Assembly (NCBI GenBank): GCA_963693285.1
Contig: OY848922.1
Coordinates: 7,490,923-7,554,922 of the forward strand
Length of the DNA stretch: 64,000 bases
Direction: 5' to 3'
Source: Xestospongia muta
Taxonomy: Eukaryota; Porifera; Demospongiae; Haplosclerida; Petrosiidae
In this document: piece after piece, positions 24,560 through 36,175 of the stretch
Numbering within the stretch: position 1 is the stretch's first letter
How the letters are laid out: every line of letters starts with the position of its first letter
Notes under the pieces: model-generated
What the model was told of the DNA's origin: nothing
Database searches by the model: none
Seen by the model: only the letters and a program-made list of their open reading frames with translations
Translations under genes and position numbers: made by a program

Positions 24560-25540
24560 ATAGTGGGGGACAATAGTGGCTTGTTCTATTATAAATAAAC
24601 ACTTTGTCTGGTCTGTCACATAGTTATTGTCATTAACCAAATATATATAGCAATCAGAGAATATAGCGTCACTATAATATAGTGTTATAATCATAATCAG
24701 AAGCTGTCAGACCTGATGCAAAAATAATATGACAACCAGTGTGAAGTTATAGGACTAATTTTACTGCATATATTGTTAAAATTACGTTACTTTAACCAAC
24801 AGATTTTAAGATGAATTTGTAGATAAACCTGCCATGCTACAATGGCACTCTCAATATATAATGTATTAATAACTGTTCCCCATGCAGTCTTGCACGACTT
24901 CTTTATTTCTAGATGATCAACTTTTATGCCTATAAACAACTATAATTATGGATAAGAAAACTTGAGATAGAACAGAAACTGACTTCCAGATAGATCACAT
25001 TACTGTTTTTCTCTTTAAAATAATTTTAAAATAATAATGTGTTTATGTATCAACGAAATAATGGCTCTACTGTTAATAGTATTATATCATTGTATGACTT
25101 TATTTGTTTATAAAACTCTACAAGTAATCATCAATAATATAGAGTTGATTCCATAAAATAAAAGTTGATTCCATAGAATTATGGGTATTTACTAGATAGT
25201 TAATGTATGCATATTGTGTTTGATCCAAATATAGATATGATGCAATAATCATTTTTGGTTGAAACAGTACATAATGTATATGTTAGATATACCTAATAGT
25301 GGTATAACTGCTCAGCAATAAAGTGTTTGCTTAACATGTTTAAATTCACATTAATACCACAATCATTGCATTTACCTGTAGTTATGTTAGAAAAATTATC
25401 CTAAAATTCAATATGTTCTATACAATGACATTCCAATCAGTTATATCCATAAGTATTACCATATTGATATAGCTACTAGTGTTTCTATTAGACAAATAGA
25501 GTTGCATATAATAGACTACAAAGTTCATATAATAACAAAC
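24560..25540. repeat. shared 5' flank of C4-type genes
   Basis: No gene. Blocks such as 'AGCAATCAGAGAATAT', 'GATGAATTTGTAGATAAACC' and 'GCCTATAAACAACTATAATT' recur upstream of other family members (28.98-29.56, 33.06-33.32, 59.93-60.54 kb, and inverted at 15.16-15.33 kb). They are part of the duplicated module. Confidence 0.6.
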
Positions 25541-25616
25541 TCCAAACTTTGAGAAAACATATATGTGCTATCATAATGTCATATTTAGTCATCATGAGAG
25601 TAGGTTGCTTTATAAA
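25541..25616 (+). promoter_or_regulatory. promoter of C4-type gene at 25.7 kb
   Basis: TATAAA at 25611-25616, 67 bp before the ATG. Upstream lies the conserved block 'TTTGAGAAAACATATATGTG' and an imperfect dyad of TGATGTCA/AGTCATCATGA type (here ATAATGTCAT...AGTCATCATGA), resembling ATF/AP-1 half-sites. Conservation between otherwise diverging flanks supports function. Confidence 0.7.
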
Positions 25617-25682
25617 AAGAGCTCTTTTCTCTCATCTCCAGCAGTTTTACTGTTAAGAAAGCTACTGATCTCCAGCAATAAA

Positions 25683-26658
25683 ATGAAGACTATCCTGTTT
25701 CTTTCATTTCTTATACTTTTTGTGGATGTGACCTTCAGCATTCCATCAGGTACATATTTTTGCTATTGTTATAATTATCCATTTTTGTTTTGTCCTTTAT
25801 TGCAGAAACTGCAGAAACTGCAGAAACTATAGACACTGAATTCCAAGCTGTATATGGTGAAAAAGAGATGACAGGTATTCATGAACACTAGTAAAGATAT
25901 ATTTCCTATTATTTGTGTCTAATAGATATTGCAAACGATTTGAATACTGATGATGGTATGTTTGTATATATCACAATCTGGACAATTTAACATCATTGCT
26001 TTTCTTTGCAGAAATAGAAAAAAACAAGGAAACTGCTAATGATCAAGATATTCGCATCAAACTCACACCTGGAAAAGATATTATACTCACAATATCTCCT
26101 GATGGTCCAGCAAATGGTGGTGGTGTTACTTATACAAGATGGGGCAAGACAACTTGTCGACAAGGAGTTGAGCGTATTTATGAAGGTTATGCTGGTGGTG
26201 GTGAGCACAATCAAAAGGGAAATGGAGCCAACTATCTTTGCCTACCAAAGGATCCTCAGTATTTAAGTACTACTAGTCCCAGTTATCAGTCTTACTTATA
26301 TGGAGCTGAATACCAAAGTAACAACAAGGTATTCAGCGGAAATACACATGACTACAATGTTCCTTGTGCAGTTTGCCACGTTCCCAGGAAATCCAGTAAA
26401 CTTATGATACCAGCTAAAACTTCTTGTCCTAAGTCATGGACTCGAGAGTACTATGGATACTTGATGACAGAATACCATGGTCACTACCCCAACAAGCAAT
26501 ATGAATGCGTTGATCATAATCCTGACGTTATTGCTGGAAGTGCAAAAAATACAAATGGTGCTCTGTTCTATTTCGTAGAAGCAGTTTGCAACCATGGCCT
26601 TCCATGTGGTCCCTACGTTGCTAAGAGAGCTGTTACTTGTGCTGTGTGCACTAAGTGA
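25683..26658 (+). CDS. secreted C4-type (spongin short-chain collagen NC domain) protein
   Basis: Exons 25683-25749, 25806-25874, 25926-25955 and 26012-26658, all GT/AG and phase 1, give 270 residues. Residues 1-19 form a signal peptide. About 45 acidic Thr/Glu/Asp-rich residues follow ('ETAETAETIDTEF'), then the C4 non-collagenous domain from 'GGGVTYTRWGKTTC' to the C-terminal 'CAVCTK' with ten cysteines. In sponge short-chain collagens this domain follows a Gly-X-Y helix and is thought to be related to the collagen IV NC1 domain. Here the helix is absent, so the product is a small secreted globular protein of unknown role, perhaps matrix or recognition. Its exon 2 length (69 nt) and 'CRQGVERIYEGYAGGGEHN' make it the most diverged of the six intact copies. 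Confidence 0.85.
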
Positions 26659-26659
26659 T

Positions 26660-27179
26660 CAACCTCTGAACTCAAACTGAATTTTGGACAATGAGATAAT
26701 CTTAAGATTACTTTTAAAGTAGTGAAAAAAATGTCATATTTTAGGCTACATTTTCTTTTTTTGTCATGTTATTTTTGTTATGCTAGTAGTGTAGGATTAC
26801 CTTTTGACAATAGATATTACTAAGCCATTTTTTAACATTGTTATTCAATCATTTTAAAAAAAAAGTCATAATATATATATATATATATATATTATAGTTC
26901 ACCCACGCATGTACTTCCAAAATATTCATGCTGACGCACTACCGTTTCTTATATTATTTCCATAAAAGTTTTGCACTAAATGATAGCACATGACGAGCTT
27001 TCTCAAATGATATCCATAAATATAATAATTAAGCATTGCATTATAATATTTTGTATTTGCCCACTCAATTTTGTACATTTTATAAAATTTTGCATGACTA
27101 ATTTCTTGACATTTCCCGGGAGTGCCCGCGATCAATTCTCCATGCTTTCATTGTTGAAATCTATCTTTCTATCTCTTTA
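26660..27179. other. C4 3' flank and AT tract, then insertion edge
   Basis: 26660-26870 is the conserved 3' flank of the C4 genes ('CTCAAACTGAATTTTGGACA'). An (AT)n follows at 26872-26892. From 26893 'GTTCACCCACGCATGTACTT' resembles the start of the X-box repeat, then unique sequence leads to the transposase fragment. Confidence 0.5.
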
Positions 27180-27653
27180 ATGATGCCACCAAAGTCCAAG
27201 AGACAAAGCCAACTCGAGGACTCACTAGTACTAGCAAGAGAAAGTAAAATGCGACGCTGTTCTGATCAAGATGAGTCAATGATGGAGGGTCAGTTTAGTG
27301 GAACTATCGATGAGGTTAGAACTGAGCCTGAAGGACTTGCTGAGTTATTGATGCTGTGTAGTGATGCTTTAAATACAGAAGATGAAGAAGTTGATCCATC
27401 ATTTGATTTAGACTCAAGCTTGAAGTCTGATAACAATCATATCATCGACAACTTTTGTGAAGAATGGATCACTCATCTCAATCATGAAGACAGAGTTTCA
27501 TTTGGTATGTTTCTCTACTTTCAGCTCACAACTGTACTTGGTAAGGGTGAAACAGAATCAGCCGAGTTGGCTGGATTAATGATAACGAAGTCAGATAAGA
27601 CCATTCGAGATTGGAGGTCGAATTTTTTTGAAGGTGGAGATACCTCTCTATAG
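27180..27653 (+). pseudogene. N-terminal fragment of a transposase-like protein
   Basis: Open frame of 157 codons: basic start ('MMPPKSKRQSQLEDSL'), acidic middle, then 'FCEEWITHLNHEDRVSFGMF', 'FQLTTVLGKGETESAELAGL' and 'KSDKTIRDWRSNF'. The last part looks like a helix-turn-helix region and resembles, from memory, the start of transposon-encoded proteins with a downstream DDE domain that are common in sponge and cnidarian genomes. The frame ends at 27653 and nothing catalytic follows, so it is truncated. Codon use is less AT-biased than its surroundings, consistent with a mobile source. Confidence 0.45.
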
Positions 27654-28019
27654 CATACAGAAACACTTTCAAAAGGTGTGCCATTACATGTTTGCATATC
27701 TTAAGGGTATACCATGAGGCTTAGAGAACTTAGAGAAATTAGTGAAAAAATACAAAAGAACCCTCTAAAATCTCACAGGAAGATATCAGAAAAATAGTGA
27801 TTTAAGTCTCGTTTTGGGGTGTTATTATCTCCAACATTTTCTTATCATCAGCTGCAACTATTCAACTTTTGACTTGATTGACTAATTTTCCTTTTAGTAT
27901 ATAATGACATGTTATAGTGTTGAGTTTTTTAGTTGAGAGTTAAAAAAGGATATACCATTTCATTCATAGCATTTAATAATACTTTTTTGAAAATATTATT
28001 ATATATTTTAGGTAAATAA

Positions 28020-28280
28020 CATTTTTGATCAGTTAGAGTCATAGCCCTCAAAGAGACCTTTCTACTGATACCTATGATACTATATTTCTGACAAACTTAA
28101 GGACTACATATATATAATGTGCAAAACAATTAACAGGAAGTAATTCAGTGATGTCTTCGTTGCCATGGTAACCACTTCTTGTATTTGTAAATTTTACTGA
28201 TGGCATTGTTGATGCTAAGAAGCAAATGGTTCTGATCACTCTAGGCAAAGTTACAGACTAAAACTCAATTTAATTTTTTC
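28020..28280 (-). repeat. X-box/CRE dispersed repeat, copy 3 (inverted)
   Basis: Core GTTGCCATGGTAAC at 28159-28172, one base off the perfect X-box. The CRE is degraded. 28285-28560 repeats the 53.97-54.27 kb sequence. Confidence 0.6.
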
Positions 28281-28678
28281 CTCATATAATTAGTTTATGA
28301 GTTGTCTAAAATAATGACTTCAATTGTTTGTACCACTCTACAAGTAAACATTAATAATACAGATTTTAATAAATCTTGATTCGATAAAAATACTAGATAG
28401 TTAATGTATGCTAGTACATTAGGTGTATTACATCTGATTGTGTTTTCTATAAGCACTTGTATATAACTAATTTGATATGTAACAAGTCTATCAACAAGTA
28501 CAAGTCAAGTTTATAGTTAAACAGTGAATGCAGGAAACATAATGCATATACCATTATGAGTATCAATAGAAAGGTCTCTTTGAGGGCTATGACTCTACCA
28601 GATCAAAAATGTCATTTACTCAAAATTTATATTAATATTTTTTAAAAATAGATTGTTAAATGGTCTAAACGAAGTGGT

Positions 28679-28846
28679 ATGGTTTATTATTGAATCTATA
28701 ACTTAGAATTTCTCTGAATTACTCACAGTATAATTTGTTGACATGTAAAGGTACAAAATACCAATAAATTAAATAGTGAGTAATTCATAAAAATTCTATA
28801 TTCCATAGTAATACATCCATGTAAAGTACAAATTAGCTGTTAAAAT

Positions 28847-28892
<46 letters not shown>
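28679..28892. repeat. MITE-1 (left end truncated) plus (AT)n
   Basis: Right half and centre of MITE-1 to about 28850, then an (AT)n tract at 28851-28890. 28893-29560 is shared C4 5' flank without genes. Confidence 0.65.
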
Positions 28893-28898
<6 letters not shown>

Positions 28899-29519
28899 CT
28901 GCATATACATTAAATAATAGTGTGGGACAATGGTGGCTTGTTCTATTATAAATAAACACTTTGTCTGGCCTGTCACATGGTTATTGTCATTAACCAAATA
29001 TATATAGCAATCAGAGAATATTGTGTCACTATAATATAGTGTTATAATCATAACTAATTTTACTGCATATACTGTTAAAATTACGTTATTTTAACCAGCA
29101 GATTTTTAGGATGAATTTGTAGATAAACCTGCAATGCTGCAATGGTACTCTCAATATATAATGTATTAATAACTGTTGCCCAGTCTTGCATGACTTCTTT
29201 ATTTTTTAGATGATCGACTTTTATGCCTATAAACAACTATAATTATGGATAAGAAAACTTGAGATAGAACAGAAGCTGACTTCCAGATAGATCACACAAT
29301 TGTTTTTCTCTTAAAAATAATTTCATGTGTTTATGTATCAGAGAAATAATGGCTCTACTGTTAATAGTATTATATCATTGTATGACTTTATTTGTTTATA
29401 AACTCTACAAGTTAATAATATAGATTCTAATAAAAGTTGATTCCATAGAATTATGGATATATACTAGATAGTTAATGTATGCTAGTACATTAAGTATATT
29501 GTGTCTGATGCAAATATAG

Positions 29520-29720
29520 ATATGATTATGATTGAATGTATGTCCTATTATGATGTCATAAGTAGTCATCATGAGAGTGGGTTGCTTTATAAAAAAGGCC
29601 TTTTTCATACATCTCCAGCTGTTAAGAGGAGCTAATGGACTCAAGCAATAAAACCACTGAACTCAAACTGAATTTTCGACAATATCTCATCTACCTTTTA
29701 ATTAGTAATAATAATGTCGT
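29520..29720 (+). pseudogene. C4-type gene reduced to promoter fused to 3' UTR
   Basis: The promoter block with TATAAA (29589-29594) and the 5' leader up to 'CAGCTGTTAAGAGGAG...CAAGCAATAAAA' (29652) is joined directly to 'CTGAACTCAAACTGAATTTT' (about 29656 on), the normal 3' flank after the stop codon. All coding exons and introns are deleted precisely between leader and 3' flank. Confidence 0.75.
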
Positions 29721-30021
29721 ATTTTAGACTTCCATTTATTAATAATGTTAATAATATTTGCGTGGACTTTATTAGCGAGTGAATTAAGAGATGGGTGTAA
29801 GTGCTACCAATGTGATATATTATGTTAAAGAATCATTTGTACATTCACGTTGATCTGTACACCATGATCTTATAATCTTCTAAAGAGTCATGAGAAGTAG
29901 AGTGTGGGATGTAAAGTAATACAGTTATTTATCTTTTGAGAATACATCCCACTTACTAGACAGCTCTTTGTCCACACAATTCAATAGTTACTATACTCAC
30001 CTACACCAAATAAAGAAATAC

Positions 30022-30096
30022 TCCAAACTTTGAGAAAACATATATGTGCTATGATAATGTCATATTAGTCATCATGAGAGTAGGTTGCTTTATAAA
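30022..30096 (+). promoter_or_regulatory. promoter of C4-type gene at 30.2 kb
   Basis: TATAAA at 30091-30096, 67 bp before the ATG, with the conserved 'GAGAAAACATATATGTGCTA' and dyad (GATAATGTCAT...AGTCATCATGA). Confidence 0.7.
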
Positions 30097-30162
30097 AAGA
30101 GCTCTTTCTTCTCATCTCCAGCAGTTTTACTGTTAAGAAAACTACTCTTCTCCAGCAATAAA

Positions 30163-31138
30163 ATGAAGGCTATCCTGTTTATTTCATTTTTTATATTTTT
30201 CGTGGATGTGACCTTCAGCAATCCATCTGGTATATATTATTGTTATTGTCAAAATTATTTACTTTTGTGCCATTTTTGCAGAAACTGCAGAAAATACGGA
30301 AACTGCAGAAAATATAGAAACTGCATTCCAAACAGTTGATGATGGTGACACAGAGAACTCAGGTATGTGTAAATATTAGTAAAAATTATACTTTATTATT
30401 TGAATCTAATAGATATTGCAAATGATTTGAATACTGATGATGGTATGTTTATATAACAATCTGGATAATTTAACATTATTACTTTCCTTTGCAGAAATAG
30501 AAAAGAATGAAGAAACTGCTAATGAGCAAGATATTCGCATCAAACTCACACCTGGAAAAGATATTATACTCACAATCTCTCCTGATGGTCCAGCAAATGG
30601 TGGTGGTGTTACTTATACAAGATGGGGCAAGAGGACATGTCGACATGGAACTGAGCGTATTTATGAAGGTTATGTTGGTGGTGGTTGGTATAATCAAAAG
30701 GGAAATGGAGCCAACTATCTTTGCCTACCAAAGGATCCTCAGTATTTAAGTACTGTTAGACCCGCTGCTCAATCTTACTTATATGGAGCTGAATACGAAA
30801 CTAACAACAGGATATTCAGAAAAACTACACAGAACTACAATGTTCCTTGTGCAGTTTGCCACGTTCCTAGGAAATCCAGTAAACTTATGATACCAGCTAA
30901 AACATCTTGTCCTAAGTCATGGACTAGAGAGTACTATGGATACTTAATGACAGAACATTATAACCACTACGCCAACAAGCAATACGAATGTATCGATTAT
31001 TATCCTGACATTATAGGAAGCGTAAAAAATACAAATGGTGCTCTGTTCTATTTCGTAGAGGCAGCTTGCAACTATGGCCTTCCATGTGGTCCCTACGTTG
31101 CTAGGAGAGCTGTTACTTGTGTTGTGTGCACTAAGTGA
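30163..31138 (+). CDS. secreted C4-type protein
   Basis: Exons 30163-30229, 30282-30362, 30413-30442 and 30495-31138, 273 residues. The signal peptide 'MKAILFISFFIFFVDVTFS' is followed by the longest linker type (exon 2 of 81 nt, with 'ETAENTETAENIETAF', an internal duplication of the acidic unit), then the ten-cysteine C4 domain ending 'CVVCTK'. Distinguishing residues are 'KRTCRHG', 'VRPAAQ' and 'RIFRKTTQNYN'. The gene begins a module duplicated at 33.3-35.8 kb. No lesion seen. Confidence 0.85.
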
Positions 31139-31403
31139 TCAACCTCTGAACTCAAACTGAATTTTGGACAATATCTCAATCTAGTTTCTAATTAGTGATA
31201 AAAATGCCATATTTTAGGCTTCTTTTTTAATAATGTTATGTTTTTTGCTAGTAGTGTAGGATTACCTTTTGACAAAAGATTTTACTAAGTCATTGTTAAC
31301 CTTGTCATTGATTTTAAATTCTTTGATAATAATTTCAATACAATGAAAACAGTGATGATTGTGATGTATATGCATATAGCACATCAAATAATATGTATAG
31401 TAG

Positions 31404-31455
31404 TAGTCTCATACTCAAGTGTTCCTTCACTGAATAACTAGGTACAAGGCTAGTA
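31404..31455. repeat. short hairpin repeat downstream of C4 gene
   Basis: A ~48-bp inverted repeat (AGTCTCATACTCAAGTGTTCC... against AATAACTAGGTACAAGGCT). It recurs at 9578-9624, 34.9 kb (half), 40914-40961 and 62133-62190. Confidence 0.6.
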
Positions 31456-31639
31456 TAGTAGGTACAATGACAGTAAGAATAAAGTTTAATGAATTTAATC
31501 ATATTTAATAATATGTACTATAGTGGTGTTCAGTGTTAAAATAGTATTAACTCTCTATGTACGACACATGACTATAAAATATATTGGCAATTAAATTATT
31601 ACACCTTGTTATTAACTACTATGGAATGATAGTTATGTC

Positions 31640-32345
31640 CATTTACAAATGACTTCTGATAGCAGACATACAGGTTTATCTGGTCCCTACAAATGTCCTA
31701 CTATAAATTTTATAGTAACAGCCGTCACATTATTGTTGATTGTACCAACAGACACAGTTAAGTTAAAGCAGTGACTAACACTACCAGTGCTATACCAGCT
31801 AAAAGCAAATGGAATGATAAGACCTATGTAGTCATTAGTACATTGTCCACATTGATTGAAACCTAACATGAGACTGAGTCCTTCAGCACATTGTACCCAG
31901 AGTAGTCCAGAATGAACATGAAGACACAGTGGATGAAGTAAGGTGATTTTAAATTGAACTGTTCCATCATTGCAGTAATCAAATGGACAGTTTAAATAAA
32001 CGATAAGAGAGCCTCAGTCATTTTGTTAACTAATCCACATATCACCATCTCTAGTTATAATTTGAGAGTTAATATCACAAGTTATTGAAGGTAAATTTAA
32101 TTCAGGTCTACAAACATAAGTGCCATTTACTAATGGATAACTATTAGGACAAGACTCAATAGTAACTTCAATGACTTTAGCAAAAGGATCAGATAAATGT
32201 TCACTAATTGACCTTTCTAGTCTTACATAAACTAGTGTTGTGTTCATTGTAGAAGTGTCTACTTTCAAATTGTAGTTAAATATTAGTACAATTTACAGAT
32301 ATTATATTGTAGACAACTGTGCACATATTGGATAAATATATAGAC
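31640..32345 (-). pseudogene. beta-helix membrane protein fragment (minus strand)
   Basis: Homologous to the 4530-5095 part of the gene at 2221-6227: 'TSTMNTTLVYVRLERSIS', 'EVTIESCPNSYPLVNGTYVC', 'SQIITRDGDMW', then the Cys-rich stretch and first membrane span ('MLGFNQCGQCTNDYIGLIIP'). It is broken by frameshifts and has neither ladder nor later spans. The 5' end abuts the CATA microsatellite. Confidence 0.75.
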
Positions 32346-32364
32346 TGTAGCTGCTAGAAAAGGT

Positions 32365-32505
32365 ATGCATACATACATACACACACACATACATACATGC
32401 ATACATACATACATACTTACATACATACTTACATACATGCATACATATATACATACATACATACATACATACATACTTACATACATACATACATATATAC
32501 ATACA
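32365..32505. repeat. (CATA)n microsatellite
   Basis: Tetranucleotide tract with CATG and CTTA variants. The corresponding tract in the duplicated module (35818-35906 / 40366-40420) is where the LTR element inserted. 32506-32880 is flank duplicated at 40430-40800. Nothing coding. Confidence 0.9.
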
Positions 32506-32882
32506 ATAGTTGGGTAGTAACAATTATTCTACATGTGTTTTGGAAAATATTAATATCACAATATAACTTATGACTTTTATGTCTATCTATGTACACTGAT
32601 TTGTTTCGTTCTATTTCTGTATGTGACAAATGAAAGCATGAGAGATCACCATAGTTGCTCCTCTTCAGTGTATATATATATACTGAAGAGATTATCATAG
32701 TTTCATCTTTTTAGTATATATATATATATTTGCATGTGATGTAAGAGTGTTACAGTAATCTTAAGACTACTTTTAGTTAGTGATAAAAATGTCATAGTTT
32801 GGTTTCATTTTCTTTTTGTAAAGTTACCTTTTATTTTGCTAGTAATGTAGGATTATTTTTGACAAAAGATTTTACTAACATT

Positions 32883-32985
32883 GATACAAAATACCAATAA
32901 ATTAAATAGTGAGTAATTCATAACAAATTCTATATTACATAGTAACACATCCATGTAAAGTACAAATTAGCTGTCAAAATGACAT
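32883..32985. repeat. MITE-1, right half
   Basis: Half copy from 'ATACAAAATACCAATAAATT' to 'GCTGTCAAAATGACA'. Followed by the shared C4 5' flank to 33.34 kb. Confidence 0.65.
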
Positions 32986-33509
32986 GTATAATAAACACTG
33001 CATATACATTATATAATAGTGGGGGACAATGGTGGCTTGTTCTATTATAAATAAGCACTTTGTCTAGTCTGTCACATGGTTATTGTCATTAATCAAATAT
33101 ATATAGCAATCAGAGAATATTGTGTCACTATAATATAGTGTTATAATCATAATCAGAAGAGTCAGACGTGATACAAAAATAATATGACAACCAGTGTGAT
33201 GTTATATGACTAATTTTACTGCATATAATTTTTAAATTATGTTATTTTAACCAACAGATTTTTAGGATGAATTTGTAGATAAACCTGTCATGCTGCAATG
33301 GTACTCTCAATATATATAATGTATTAATAACTGTTGTCCAGTCTGTACACCACGATCTTATAATCTTCTAAAGAGTCATGAGAAGTAGTGTGTGGAATGT
33401 AATGTAATACAGTTATTTACCTTTTAAGAATACATCCCACTTACTAGACAGCTCTTTGTCCACACAATTCAATAGTTACTATACTCACCTACACCAAATA
33501 AAGAAATAC

Positions 33510-33584
33510 TCCAAACTTTGAGAAAACATATATGTGCTATGATGATGTCATATTAGTCATCATGAGAGTAGGTTGCTTTATAAA
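33510..33584 (+). promoter_or_regulatory. promoter of C4-type gene at 33.7 kb
   Basis: TATAAA at 33579-33584, 67 bp before the ATG. Dyad GATGATGTCAT...AGTCATCATGA in its best-preserved form. Confidence 0.7.
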
Positions 33585-33650
33585 AAGAACACTTTCTTCT
33601 CATCTCCAGCAGTTTTACTGTTAAGAAACCTACTCTTCTCCAGCAATAAA

Positions 33651-34626
33651 ATGAAAGCTATCCTGTTTATTTCATTTTTTATATTTTTCGTGGATGTGAC
33701 CTTCAGCACTCCATCTGGTATATATTATTGTTATTGTCAAAATTATTTACTTTTGTGCCATTTTTGCAGAAACTGCAGAAAATACGGAAACTGCAGAAAA
33801 TATAGAAACTGCATTTCAAACTCTTGATGATGGTGACACAGAGAACTCAGGTATGTGTAAATATTAGTAAAAATTATACTTTATTATTCGTATCTAATAG
33901 ATATTGCAAACGATTTGAATACTGATAATGGTATGCTTATATAACAATCTAGATAATTTAACACTATTGCTTTCCTTTGCAGAAGTGGAAAAAAATGAAG
34001 AAACTGCTAATGAGAAAGATATTCGCATCAAACTCACACCTGGAAAAGATATTATACTCACAATCTCTCCTGATGGTCCAGCAAATGGTGGTGGTGTTAC
34101 TTATACAAGATGGGGCAAGAGGACATGTCGACATGGAACTGAGCGTATTTATGAAGGTTATGTTGGTGGTGGTTGGTATCATCAAAAGGGAAATGGAGCC
34201 AACTATCTTTGCCTACCAAAGGATCCTCAGTATTTAAGTACTGTTAGACCCACTTGGCAGTCTTACTTATATGGAGCTGAATACGAAACTAACAACAAGA
34301 TATTTGGTAAAACTACACAGAACTACAATGTTCCTTGTGCAGTTTGCCACGTTCCTAGGAAATCCAGTAAACTTATGATACCAGCTAAAACATCTTGTCC
34401 TAAGTCATGGACTAGAGAGTACTATGGATACTTAATGACAGAACATTATAACCACTACGCCAACAAGCAATACGAATGTGTCGATTATTATCCTGACATT
34501 ATAGGAAGCGTAAAAAATACAAATGGTGCTCTGTTCTATTTCGTAGAGACAGCTTGCGGCTATGGCCTTCCATGTGGTCCCTACATTGCTAGGAGAGCTG
34601 TTACTTGTGCAGTATGCACTAAGTGA
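33651..34626 (+). CDS. secreted C4-type protein
   Basis: Exons 33651-33717, 33770-33850, 33901-33930 and 33983-34626, 273 residues, same phase-1 splicing and 81-nt exon 2 as the gene at 30163, of which it is the tandem duplicate. The C4 domain is complete with ten Cys. Differences from its sister cluster at 'VRPTWQ', 'KIFGKTTQ' and 'ACGYGLPCGPYIARR'. Promoter, introns and 3' flank are nearly identical to the sister's, indicating recent duplication or gene conversion. Confidence 0.85.
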
Positions 34627-35169
34627 TCAACCTCTGAACTCAAACTAAATTTTGGACAATATCAATCTACTTTTTAATTAGTTATAAAAATGTCATATTT
34701 TAGGCTTCTTTTTTCATAATGTTATATTTTTTTTGCTAGTAGTGTAGGATCACCTTTTGACAAAAGATTTTTTAAAGTCATTGTTAACCTTGTCATTGAT
34801 ATTAAATTCTTTTATAATAATTTCAATACAATGAAAACAGTGATGATTGTGATGTATATGCATATAGCACATCAAATAATATGTATAGTAGTACTCAAGT
34901 ATTTCTTCACTGAATACCTAGGTATGAGGCTATAGTATAGTAGGTACAATGACAGTAAGAATAAAGTTTAATGAATTTAATCATATTTAATAATATGTGC
35001 TATAGTGGTGTTCAGTGTTAAAATAGTTTTAACTCTCTATTTACGACACATGACTACAAAATATATTGGCAATTAAATTATTACACCTTGTTGTTAACTA
35101 CTATGGAATGATAGTTATGTCCATTTACAAATGACTTCTGATAGCTGACATACACGTGTACCTGGTCTC

Positions 35170-35805
35170 TACAAATGTCCTAATATAAATTTTATAGTAA
35201 CAGCCATCATATTATTGTTGATTGTACCAACAGACACAGTTAAGTTAAAGCAGTGACTAACACTACCAGTGCTATACCAGCTAAAGCAAATGGAATGATA
35301 AGACCTATGTAGTCATTAGTACATGAGACTGAGTCCTTCAGCACATTGTCCACAGAGTAGTCCAGAATGAACGTGAAGACACAGTGGATGAGGTAAGGTG
35401 ATTTTAAAATGAACTGTTTCATCATTGCAGTATTCAAATGGACAGTTTGAATAAACAACAAGACAGTCTGAGTCATTTTGTTAACTAATCCACATATCAC
35501 CATCTCTAGTTATAATTTGAGAGTTAATATCACAAGTTATTGAAGGTGAATTTAATTCAGGTCTACAAACATAAGTGCCATTTACTAATAAATAACTATT
35601 AGAACAGAACTCAATAGTAACTTCAATGACTTTAGCAAAAGGATCAGATAAATGTTCACCAATTGACCTTTCTAGTCTTACATAAACTAGTGTTCTGTTC
35701 ATTGTAGAAGTGTCTACTTTCAAATTGTAGTTAATATTAGTAGAATTTGCAGATATTATATTGTAGACAACTGTTGACATTTTGAATAAATATATAGACT
35801 GTAGC
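35170..35805 (-). pseudogene. beta-helix membrane protein fragment (minus strand), duplicate
   Basis: Same fragment as at 31640-32345, with 'TSTMNRTLVYVRLERSI', 'CRPELNSPSITCDINSQI' and 'TNDYIGLIIPFALAGIALV' readable in two frames. A deletion around 35325 removes the 'MLGFNQCGQC' part. Ends at the CATA tract. Confidence 0.75.
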
Positions 35806-35817
35806 TTCTAGAAAAGG

Positions 35818-35906
35818 TATGCATACATACATACACACATACATACATACATACATACATACATACATACATACATACATACATACATACATACATACAT
35901 ACATAC
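35818..35906. repeat. (CATA)n microsatellite, left of LTR element
   Basis: Tetranucleotide tract. Its continuation lies beyond the LTR element at 40366-40420. Confidence 0.9.
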
Positions 35907-36147
35907 TGTGGTAAACTAACTTTACATGTGTTAACTAGTGTAAATTAGGATTATACAATTATAGTTTTGTTAATTGCTTCTTATTAGCACATTTATTCTT
36001 TCTTATTGTTACATTGTCCTTTTCTCTTGTATATCTTTTGTTAATGTGTAAATTAACCTTAATTGTTCTACATGTATTTAAGTTGACCTCTTTGTTAGTT
36101 GTTCATGATAATTTTGATCAGTGTAATAAAGTGATCAGGACATCACA
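35907..36147 (+). repeat. 5' LTR
   Basis: Starts TGTGGTAAAC and ends GACATCACA, with TG...CA termini. By eye it is identical over 241 bp to the 3' LTR. A likely polyadenylation signal AATAAA is at 36125-36130. Confidence 0.92.
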
Positions 36148-36149
36148 AT

Positions 36150-36167
36150 TGGCGACGAGGGTGGGAT
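36150..36167 (+). promoter_or_regulatory. primer binding site, tRNA-Ser(GCT)-like
   Basis: TGGCGACGAGGGTGGGAT, two bases after the LTR, is complementary to the CCA-tailed 3' end of animal tRNA-Ser(GCT) (…ATCCCACCCTCGTCG-CCA) over 18 bases. Confidence 0.8.
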
Positions 36168-36175
36168 AAACTTCA

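Noticed and set aside
30507..30749. Second plus-strand frame overlapping exon 4 in all C4 genes ('MKKLLMSKIFASNSHLEKIL')
   Set aside because: Lies in the +1 frame of exon 4, its conservation is explained by the main frame, and it stops at the same place in all copies because the DNA is near-identical.
32365..32505. CRISPR-like or other spaced repeat array
   Set aside because: The repeats are simple tetranucleotides without unique spacers, and the genome is eukaryotic.
32283..32523. Cys/Tyr/Met/Val repeat peptides on the minus strand
   Set aside because: Translation of the CATA tetranucleotide tract.
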